Source: an uncultured Bacteroidota bacterium
GTDB lineage: Bacteria; Bacteroidota; Bacteroidia; Bacteroidales; VadinHA17
DNA: 57,668 nt
Assembly (NCBI GenBank): GCA_937864815.1
Contig: CALMJY010000045.1
Span: 1-57,668, forward strand
Reading direction: 5' to 3'
A model generated the notes under the pieces. That model was not told where the DNA came from, made no database searches, and saw only the letters and a list, made by a program, of their open reading frames with translations. Each line of letters begins with the position of its first letter. The stretch's first letter is position 1. A program made the position numbers and the translations under genes. Below are positions 52,401-57,668 of the stretch, piece by piece.

Positions 52401-54155
52401 GGCAATGTCAAGATCTCCGTCATTGTCATAATCATTCCATTTGTAGAATCCCCTGCCAAACAGTGTTAAACCAGCTTTGATATCAGCAAATTCATCATTT
52501 CCGTCATTTCTGTATATTTTAATCCTGATATCATCATTGCTGTCACCGTTTACCAGAAGATCCAGGTCCCCGTCATTATCAAAATCTCCCCAGTTGACAT
52601 TACCTGAATACAGACCATATAAGCCAGCCCGGATATCTGTAAATGTATCGTTACCCTCATTCCTGTAAATAATTGTAACGGAATTTCCATTTACATCCCT
52701 GCCATGAATTGCCAGATCCATTAGTCCGTCATTGTTATAGTCACCCCAGTCTGAAGTACCCCTGAATATTTTTTTCAGCTTTATACCCGAGTTGACAAAT
52801 TTATCATTGCCAAGATTTTTATAAAGGATTGTGCTGGCTGAGTTTTGGATGTCAGCACCCATTATCAACAGGTCGGATTTTCCGTCATTATTGTAATCAC
52901 ACCAGCTTGCAAAACTCCATACAGCACTTTCATCAGGCACGAATGTATCAAGTGTGGCATTTATATCGGTATATATTCCCGGACCGTCATTGCGGTATAT
53001 TTTAGCAATATCAGGTGTCCATATATTACCTGCTGGATCATATTCAGCGTTTATAAGCACAAAATCAAGGTCTCCGTCATTATCATAATCACCCCAGTAA
53101 GTCAATCCATTTGTATTGGGAAGATCTGTAAATGGCTGAAATGTGAAACTGCCATTAGAATTGACTCCCACCGCGGTGTTGTAGCCTGTAATGTCGAGAT
53201 CATTGTCACTATCATAATCTGTAAATGCATGTCCCGAACTATAATATGGTGCAGTAAATATTTTTTCTGATTCAAACTTATACTGGTTGATCAGGAGTGT
53301 GTCCTGTTTTACATCAGTTCCAGAAAGGATAACATTAGCAGTTCTTATATTTTCATTCAGGGTTCCGGAAGATGCCACAACCTTAAAGGTAAGTTGTCTG
53401 TTGATAAGATCTTTGGTTGAAGAGATCCATGAAGGAAGTGTATTTACTGTATAATCTGGCAGGTTGGTTTCAATATTAACAGTAACCGTGCTGTTTGGAT
53501 CTGTTGAGACATCTCTGTTTGCAGGTCCGTAAAGATATAAATAAGGAGTTTCTGTCAGTGAGCCGGAAATCTTGATATTTGGAATATGCTGAAAGGCTTC
53601 AAATTCCCCTTGCGGATTTGCCGGGTCAATATTATAAAACTTGTCTCTGGTATACATTGATGGATGCTCATCATCGAGAATTGAATTTGAGAACCATCCG
53701 TTGCCTCCCTCAGGGTCGACAGAGTTTTTATCGATAGCAATTACAAGGTTATCAGTATTGTTATAAGTGAATGGAGTTTGAAGGTTTATTTCAAGCCAGC
53801 CATCATTTCCCGGGAAGTTAAAAGGTCCGTCATATACCAGGGTAAGCTGTTGTAGGGAGATCCAGTCCCTCCCGGAAAAGCTTGTCCGGGATGTGTGTCC
53901 CATAAATATCTTTACATCGTATGATTCAGTAGAGTTTCCATTAAAATAATATGCAATTTTATTTATTGTGCCACTGGAATGGATCCATTGCTGTTTATAA
54001 ATGAACTGGTTGTACTGGAAATTAATGAAATTTGCCGGGCTTATCGGGAAATCGAGAGCATTTAGATGTTCTTTCCCTATTATTAATTCCTGTGCCTGTG
54101 AAATGTTTAGAAACAAGAACAGGCCACAGACTAAAAGCATTGCAGACTTACTCAT
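49470..54155 (-). CDS. Giant T9SS-exported protein with two seven-repeat propellers
   Basis: This 1561-aa secreted protein has a signal peptide (residues 1-21), then an N-terminal jelly-roll-like region (about 22-200) and a BACON-like domain (about 205-295; LPSWISSTKD, TANVILSG). Two sets of exactly seven FG-GAP/VCBS repeats follow, each with a fibronectin III-like module after it, then two PKD domains (SWKWDFGDG, SWSWDFGDA) and a type A T9SS sorting domain (IYPNPTTGTFTIEM to RAVRKILIE). The layout parallels that of the 2362-aa protein with one propeller fewer and a different N-terminus. The sorting tail is almost identical at DNA level to that of its sister. Confidence 0.92.
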   Translation of the reverse strand: MSKSAMLLVCGLFLFLNISQAQELIIGKEHLNALDFPISPANFINFQYNQFIYKQQWIHSSGTINKIAYYFNGNSTESYDVKIFMGHTSRTSFSGRDWISLQQLTLVYDGPFNFPGNDGWLEINLQTPFTYNNTDNLVIAIDKNSVDPEGGNGWFSNSILDDEHPSMYTRDKFYNIDPANPQGEFEAFQHIPNIKISGSLTETPYLYLYGPANRDVSTDPNSTVTVNIETNLPDYTVNTLPSWISSTKDLINRQLTFKVVASSGTLNENIRTANVILSGTDVKQDTLLINQYKFESEKIFTAPYYSSGHAFTDYDSDNDLDITGYNTAVGVNSNGSFTFQPFTDLPNTNGLTYWGDYDNDGDLDFVLINAEYDPAGNIWTPDIAKIYRNDGPGIYTDINATLDTFVPDESAVWSFASWCDYNNDGKSDLLIMGADIQNSASTILYKNLGNDKFVNSGIKLKKIFRGTSDWGDYNNDGLMDLAIHGRDVNGNSVTIIYRNEGNDTFTDIRAGLYGLYSGNVNWGDFDNDGDLDLLVNGDSNDDIRIKIYRNDGNDEFADIKAGLTLFGRGFYKWNDYDNDGDLDIAGFGDLNKLETVVRYRNDGNGKFVDDFSMVVPGSSDNGITRISNGDYDKDGDLDVLVYRMYHNYLKVYRNNSDIPNTSPSVPGGLRSFRNGTRFYLTWNPSSDNETPSKSLSYNVRIGTAPGKYDIVAPLADLTTGFIKIPGMGNCSIDTLFFIDNLPLGTYYWSVQSIDNMYAGSAFSTEQSFSVSPPFSKLDTGIPMLYSASAAWGDYDNDSDMDLFVTGRVTQYDGETTRIYKNEGDTTFTEIILVNHGRYSGSINLGDFDNDNDIDILISGKNKDGQEGANIIRNDGNDKFTELPLTFASTQFSSAIWGDVDNDGDLDVAVNAEIYRNVSKGVFSEKINPGGYADMTNNSFADYDNDMDLDFFVSCQWIKKELYKNNDGNFYRSLSNFAPLYFGSMDWADYDKDGDPDLLISGYDSLRNNFTFISRNDGKGNFYNFDAEIRGIYQGQSRWGDFDNDGDPDIVLTGWSGARICKVYINKGNDLFEEIYDHPINPHDVVEQVNYVLWGDYNNDGNLDFVKNGLIFSNNYNTPNIPPASPDSLKVTVKGFDAVFSWADQKNTGVVTYNIRIGTKPGGYDIVSPMSDIKTGYRKIPVQGNVQNNMSWFIKGLKPAVTYYWSVQAVDAAFKGGPWTAEQSFIMGDIYPDFKADTACNRTPTSFTDLSVSPLGPIISWKWDFGDGKNSTIQNPEHEYQNPGEYSVTLAVKKDTVTFRRTRKILVKPSPAADFDYENMPQNRTVINFTNKSDTGTLKISNWSWDFGDALKFEGRDPQPHGYSENGLKKVRLVVMAENGCADTVSKDLFICNEQLDKPDITAKGPSVWYLTCTITNANLYKWYYNNQLIAEANNKYYYLANQKMGTYRVEISNMGNCYIPSDEITLPLGITGTEENEIFDDVSIYPNPTTGTFTIEMNNNVFGELVIDIFTQTGSKVLNIKFEKTTEHFISQIDLSGQSKGFYLINLSLDKFRAVRKILIE

Positions 54156-54481
54156 ACAGTTCAGGTTTTCAGATAGTAATCTAATTTATAATTTTTTTCT
54201 GTAATAACATTCTTATTCTAGAATTTATGCTGAACTAAATTTTACCACATCATTCATTATATTAAATGACAGTATTTTAAAAGTAAAATCCATTAACCGC
54301 AGAGGTCGCAAAGAATTTACGCAAAGAACACAAAGAATTGTCTTTCAGTATTTTTACTTTGCAACCTTTGCGGTTATAAGAAAGTTTTGAGACACTCTAA
54401 TATTTGAACTATATAATAAGTACTATATTATAGTGGAATTGATATAACGATTTTGAAATCCCACATTTATTAAGAACCATT
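54156..54481. repeat. Intergenic region with a 19-bp imperfect inverted repeat
   Basis: No gene is seen. AACCGCAGAGGTCGCAAAG (54295-54313) and CTTTGCAACCTTTGCGGTT (54357-54375) pair at 17 of 19 positions across a 43-bp loop that itself contains ACGCAAAG words. This is a dispersed-repeat type common in Bacteroidota intergenic DNA and may also end transcription of the DsbA-like operon. Confidence 0.65.
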
Positions 54482-55174
54482 TTATTGGCAATTTGATCCT
54501 GATCCAGAGACTAATTCATTTTCAATTATATTCTCAAAGTATCTGAAATCCCTGAGACCAAGGATTACTTTCTGATTTATAACTGTAGTCGGGGTACCGT
54601 TTATATTGTATCCACGGGCCTCAATAAGATCCTTTTCAATGGAAGTATAAAAACTTTCGGTATTCAAACTTTCCCGGAAAGCAATTGTGTCAATATTGAG
54701 TGAATACATTATTTGGTTTAATGTTGTAGTATCCAATTGTGAGTCGAAGGCAAATACTTTAAAAGTATAATCCCTGATCAATCCATTAGCTTTTGAATAC
54801 TCAGCTCCTTTTGCAAGGAGTTCTGCAATTTGATGAATATGATTAAGAGGGAGATGCTTAATATATATAGATGCAACCCCACTATCAACAAACCTTTCTT
54901 CAATCTTTGTTACAACCTCATTGAAAAACTGTTTGCAATAGGTACATTGATAATCAATAAATACTGTAATCTTTACTTTTGCAGAATCTGAGCCGCTCAG
55001 TAAACTCCCACCAACAGGTTTTGGCAACTCAATATTGCTTTTGCCAAGGGTTGAATTTCTATAGATCATTAATCCTATCTGGTCGACATACCCGACAAGA
55101 CGAATAATATAAAATAGAATTATTGAAATCAGAATCAGAAGTGTACCTTTAAAGAAATGTTCAAAATATTTCAT
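54482..55174 (-). CDS. Membrane-anchored DsbA-like thioredoxin-fold protein
   Basis: From the ATG at 55174 this is a 230-aa protein. One N-terminal membrane helix (about residues 9-28) is followed by a DsbA/BdbD-type thioredoxin fold: FIDYQCTYCKQFF with the CTYC active site, a helical insertion, and the cis-proline loop NGTPTTVI. The catalytic domain would sit in the periplasm. A longer frame starting at 55246 overlaps the upstream gene and is rejected. It lies 5 bp behind the gene for a cysteine-rich lipoprotein, a plausible dedicated substrate or partner. Confidence 0.87.
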   Translation of the reverse strand: MKYFEHFFKGTLLILISIILFYIIRLVGYVDQIGLMIYRNSTLGKSNIELPKPVGGSLLSGSDSAKVKITVFIDYQCTYCKQFFNEVVTKIEERFVDSGVASIYIKHLPLNHIHQIAELLAKGAEYSKANGLIRDYTFKVFAFDSQLDTTTLNQIMYSLNIDTIAFRESLNTESFYTSIEKDLIEARGYNINGTPTTVINQKVILGLRDFRYFENIIENELVSGSGSNCQ

Positions 55175-55179
55175 TGATT

Positions 55180-55716
55180 TTAATTGCAATAAGGGCAGGC
55201 AGGAAGTTTGGAGTTGACTTGTCTGAATTGTGTATAGGTGGCACATGAACTTTTAACGCCTGCAGCATTACCTTTACACTTATAAACAAATGCAGTCTGA
55301 CAGAAAGACGCTGATTGTACATCAGAGGTCGGCCCTTTATAATTGCTTAATGAGCATGGATCGCCGGAAGAAGAGGAATTTGTTCCCCATTTGCCATTTG
55401 CACCTGGATAACTACCATCGTTGGTTGCGACATACTGACCCCATACACGTTCACTTTTTGGAAGACTAATAGTATAACCAAGTTCCTGGCATGTCATTCC
55501 TTCCCAAAAAATATTATCTTCATCCTGTTGATAGTCATTTGCCTTCCCGTTGTCACAGGAATAATGATATGTACTCTTGCCCAATTCATATCGCCATGTA
55601 AAATATTCCCATGCTCCCTTTTTACCACAGGATGTTAAAAATGAACAAAACAGCACTAACAAAACATAGCTTTTTACAATTGGTATATGCTTCGCAGAAA
55701 TTGAAACTCTTTTCAT
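55180..55716 (-). CDS. Cysteine-rich lipoprotein ending in CPYC
   Basis: This 178-aa protein has a lipoprotein signal peptide with lipobox FLTSC (Cys30). The mature part is Ser/Gly/Asn-rich and carries eight further cysteines, enough for four disulfides. The last two form CPYC one residue before the C-terminus (PACPYCN), a glutaredoxin-type CxxC in an unusual place. No family was recognised. It is translated just before the DsbA-like gene, with 5 bp between them, so the pair looks functionally linked. Confidence 0.8.
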   Translation of the reverse strand: MKRVSISAKHIPIVKSYVLLVLFCSFLTSCGKKGAWEYFTWRYELGKSTYHYSCDNGKANDYQQDEDNIFWEGMTCQELGYTISLPKSERVWGQYVATNDGSYPGANGKWGTNSSSSGDPCSLSNYKGPTSDVQSASFCQTAFVYKCKGNAAGVKSSCATYTQFRQVNSKLPACPYCN

Positions 55717-55769
55717 ATAGCTATCTTTTTAAATACGTTATAAAATTATTGTCTGTGCGCAAAATAGTC

Positions 55770-55795
55770 AATCCCCCAATTGGGGGATTTTTTCT
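55770..55795 (+). terminator. Perfect palindrome with T-run
   Basis: AATCCCCCAATTGGGGGATT (55770-55789) is a perfect 20-bp palindrome followed by TTTTTT on the plus strand. It looks like an intrinsic terminator, but no plus-strand gene precedes it. It lies between the divergent lipoprotein and hydrolase genes, so it may insulate them or be a repeat relic. Confidence 0.5.
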
Positions 55796-55828
55796 GTTAT
55801 TTTAGTAACAGTAAAAGATTTTTATTTA

Positions 55829-55836
55829 TATATTTG
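55829..55836 (+). promoter_or_regulatory. Candidate -7 promoter element of the hydrolase gene
   Basis: TATATTTG matches TAnnTTTG, 20 bp before the ATG of the alpha/beta hydrolase. No -33 TTTG is visible at normal spacing. Confidence 0.45.
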
Positions 55837-55856
55837 AGTGAAGTCAATATCTCAAT

Positions 55857-56669
55857 ATGAACAGAAAATTTGTTGAAACCAGTTTTGGACAAATAGCAGT
55901 TCAGCAGAACAGGGATGATGGGTTCCCTGTTTTTTTTGTCCATGGTAATTCGCTGTCGGCATCCACATTTGTAAACCAGTTTAATGATCCGCATTTCAAC
56001 GGATTCAGGTTAATAGCACCTGATCTGCCCGGCCACGGCGATACCGGCAGAATGAAAAATCCGGAAAAAGTTTATTCTCCCTTCATATATATTAAACTGA
56101 TTATTGAGTTATGCCATATGCTGGATGCCGCTGATGGCGTCCTTGTTGGCCATTCACTCGGTGGTCACCTGGTTATTAGTGCTCTGGAATACCTGCCGGG
56201 ATTGAAAGGTGCAATGATTTTTGGGACACCTCCTCTGACAAATCCTCCACGGATGGACAGGGCATTCATTCAGGGCCCGGTCCTGGCATTTGCTTTTAAA
56301 CACGACCTTTCAGAAGATGAAACTGCTTTACTGGCTTCGGGTTTTGTAAAACACGGGAGCGATATCCCTGCTGAGATATCTGAAAGCATTGGTAAGGCAG
56401 ATCCACTTGTGAGGTTTTATATAGGAAAGGCTTTGATGGGAGGGGAGGCTCCTGATGAAAACAGGAAGATATCAGAATTTAAAAAGCCTTTTGCACTGCT
56501 GCATGGAGAGAATGATCAGTTTGTTAACACGGAGTATTTCAATGAGTTTCCTGTTCCGGGTCTTTGGAAAAATGGTTTACAGTTAATTCACAATTCAGGT
56601 CATTCACCCCAGCTTGAACAACCTGATTTGTTTAACAGGATATTACAGCAATTTTTAAAGGAACTTTAA
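55857..56669 (+). CDS. Alpha/beta hydrolase
   Basis: This 270-aa soluble protein has the alpha/beta hydrolase order. The oxyanion strand VFFVHGNSLSASTF (about residues 24-37) comes first, then LIAPDLPGHGDTG. The nucleophile elbow is VGHSLGGHLV with the catalytic Ser at about residue 102. The acid is in LLHGENDQFVN and the catalytic His in HNSGHSPQLEQP near the C-terminus. It may be an esterase, a haloperoxidase-type hydrolase or a lactonase; the substrate cannot be told. It is followed by a PAS-LuxR regulator gene on the same strand. Confidence 0.9.
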   Translation: MNRKFVETSFGQIAVQQNRDDGFPVFFVHGNSLSASTFVNQFNDPHFNGFRLIAPDLPGHGDTGRMKNPEKVYSPFIYIKLIIELCHMLDAADGVLVGHSLGGHLVISALEYLPGLKGAMIFGTPPLTNPPRMDRAFIQGPVLAFAFKHDLSEDETALLASGFVKHGSDIPAEISESIGKADPLVRFYIGKALMGGEAPDENRKISEFKKPFALLHGENDQFVNTEYFNEFPVPGLWKNGLQLIHNSGHSPQLEQPDLFNRILQQFLKEL

Positions 56670-56678
56670 TTTTTTTTA

Positions 56679-56706
56679 TTGCCAACTGCTTATTGCCAAC
56701 TGCCCA
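56679..56706 (+). repeat. 14-bp (2 x 7) tandem repeat
   Basis: TTGCCAACTGCTTA (56679-56692) is followed directly by TTGCCAACTGCCCA (56693-56706). It lies in the gap before the regulator gene and fits the heptamer phasing of the other arrays. Confidence 0.7.
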
Positions 56707-56719
56707 ACTCTCCGATCCT

Positions 56720-57484
56720 ATGAACGTTCCCGACGATTTCAGAGCTTTCTGCAGCCAGATGGAGTTTGACCTCAACCTTAAGAGTTATAAGGATAAACTG
56801 ATCGACTGGAGCAGGCTCGATGACAGCCTTATACTAAGGAATCAGTTTTTCTGGATCAATGATTATACGGAAGGATGCAATGTATATGTGCATCCGAATA
56901 CTGAGGCCATCACCGGATATCCGGTTGAGAATTTCAGGGAATTCGGATTTGCGTTTTCTATTACACATCCCGATGACCATGATTATACCTATGAATTCTC
57001 AAAAAGGACCATCGCCCTTACGAGGGAATATAAAAAGGAATTACTGAATGACCCCTATTTTGCATCCTTCTTGGTTGATTTCAGGTTAAAATGTAAGGAC
57101 GGAAAATATATAAGGTTAAACAGGCATACCTGCTGTTTTAAAACTGATAGTGAAGGGAATATGGTATATGCCCTGGTGATGTTTACTGACATTTCACACC
57201 TGAAGAAAAACGATCATATGACATTCTCGTGGTTTGGGAACGGTAAATTCGATCACTACTTTGATGATCTCATCAGAAAATACAACAATAACCTGAATAT
57301 TACAAGGAGGGAGAAAGAAGTCCTTGCCAGGCTTGCGGGTGGTCACAGTGCAACAAGGATTGCAAGGCAGCTTAATATTTCAGTACATACAATAATTTCA
57401 CACCGTAAGAATCTGCTTCAGAAGACAGGAACGAAGAATACTGCCGAGTTGATCAGGTTTGCCCTGGAAAGGGAGTTGATTTGA
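56720..57484 (+). CDS. PAS-domain LuxR-type transcriptional regulator
   Basis: From the ATG at 56720 this is a 254-aa protein. The N-terminal part (about residues 30-165) resembles a PAS fold (QFFWINDYTEGCNVYVHPNTEAITGYP, HPDDHDYTYEF, and a final DISHLKK linker). The C-terminal LuxR/GerE helix-turn-helix is clear: ITRREKEVLARLAGGHSATRIARQLNISVHTIISHRKNLLQKTG (about 189-233). It should bind DNA and respond to a ligand or redox cue through the PAS domain. A TTG start 27 bp upstream lies inside the tandem repeat and is rejected. Targets unknown. Confidence 0.9.
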   Translation: MNVPDDFRAFCSQMEFDLNLKSYKDKLIDWSRLDDSLILRNQFFWINDYTEGCNVYVHPNTEAITGYPVENFREFGFAFSITHPDDHDYTYEFSKRTIALTREYKKELLNDPYFASFLVDFRLKCKDGKYIRLNRHTCCFKTDSEGNMVYALVMFTDISHLKKNDHMTFSWFGNGKFDHYFDDLIRKYNNNLNITRREKEVLARLAGGHSATRIARQLNISVHTIISHRKNLLQKTGTKNTAELIRFALERELI

Positions 57485-57493
57485 TGTAATAGG

Positions 57494-57548
57494 TAATCAG
57501 TAATCGTTAATCATTTATACCGGTCGCCGGTCGCCGGTCGCCGGTTAC
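57494..57548. repeat. Heptanucleotide tandem arrays behind the right-edge T9SS gene
   Basis: TAATCAG, TAATCGT, TAATCAT (57494-57514) are followed by CGGTCGC three times and CGGTTAC (57521-57548), all in 7-bp phase. The array stops 1 bp before the stop codon of the T9SS gene at 57550. Confidence 0.8.
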
Positions 57549-57549
57549 T

Positions 57550-57668
57550 TTACTCCACCAGCACCTTCCTCACCGCCCTGAACTTATCGAGCGACAGATT
57601 TATAAGGTACATTCCGTTCGGCTGGCCTGACAGATCTATCTGACTCATAAAGTGTTCTGTTGACTTGT
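57550..57668 (-). CDS. T9SS sorting domain of a gene continuing past the window (partial)
   Basis: The minus strand encodes the last 38 residues of a type A T9SS C-terminal domain (STEHFMSQIDLSGQPNGMYL, ending RAVRKVLVE and a stop). The body of the gene lies outside the window. It matches the tails of the two giant genes almost residue for residue. Confidence 0.85.
   Translation of the reverse strand, partial: KSTEHFMSQIDLSGQPNGMYLINLSLDKFRAVRKVLVE

Noticed and set aside
52845-53270. 141-codon plus-strand frame opposite the 1561-aa gene
   Set aside because: Shadow of the repetitive aspartate-rich FG-GAP motifs; similar shadows occur at every repeat block.
40406-57548. CRISPR array
   Set aside because: The repeats are 7-bp units without unique spacers of constant length, and no cas genes are near.

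Overview
The window comes from a member of the Bacteroidota, most likely a Bacteroidales-like anaerobe. The evidence is a SusC/SusD pair, giant secreted proteins with type IX secretion (T9SS) sorting tails, promoters of the TTTG-N20-TAnnTTTG type, weak Shine-Dalgarno sites, a long ribosomal protein S16 and the mutL-rhomboid-rhomboid-EEP gene block. No CRISPR array, rRNA or tRNA was seen.

Layout. 0.1-4 kb: dnaE and trxA (minus). 4.2-8.9 kb: an isolated susC/susD pair (plus). 9.0-10.2 kb: rpsP-rimM. 10.2-13.3 kb: a GIN-domain protein, a tRNA-threonylcarbamoyl synthase with a glycosyltransferase, and one unknown. 13.6-15.9 kb: a K+-dependent membrane pyrophosphatase. 16.4-19.9 kb: a diaminopimelate/lysine block (dapF-like and lysA, divergent from dapL). 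The DapF-like protein has serine at both catalytic cysteine positions. 19.9-22.6 kb: an accessory zone with a gene fragment, a DUF3800 gene and a vapBC pair, each followed by a related non-coding repeat. 22.6-30.3 kb: a minus-strand operon hdrCBA-flxDCBA, headed by a dihydroorotate-dehydrogenase-like flavoprotein that lacks the usual active-site cysteine. It predicts a soluble flavin-based electron-bifurcating NADH/heterodisulfide-reductase complex with an unknown partner.

30.4-33.2 kb: a serine/threonine dehydratase-like gene and an EEP-family gene, originally convergent and overlapping. A GIY-YIG nuclease unit now separates them and has duplicated 57 bp, so both gene ends stayed intact. 33.3-40.3 kb: two rhomboids, mutL and three secreted proteins, two of which share a module. 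40.5-54.2 kb: two giant T9SS cargo proteins (2362 and 1561 aa) made of 3 and 2 exact sets of seven FG-GAP/VCBS-type repeats, with an AAA/DUF4143 ATPase and a truncated sorting-tail remnant between them. 54.5-57.5 kb: a DsbA-like thioredoxin-fold protein with a cysteine-rich lipoprotein, an alpha/beta hydrolase and a PAS-LuxR regulator. At the right edge the tail of another T9SS gene enters the window.

Two large-scale patterns stand out. Nearly identical T9SS tails recur at four places. Degenerate tandem arrays with a strict 7-bp period, but different unit sequences, cluster directly behind those tails and at a few other intergenic sites.
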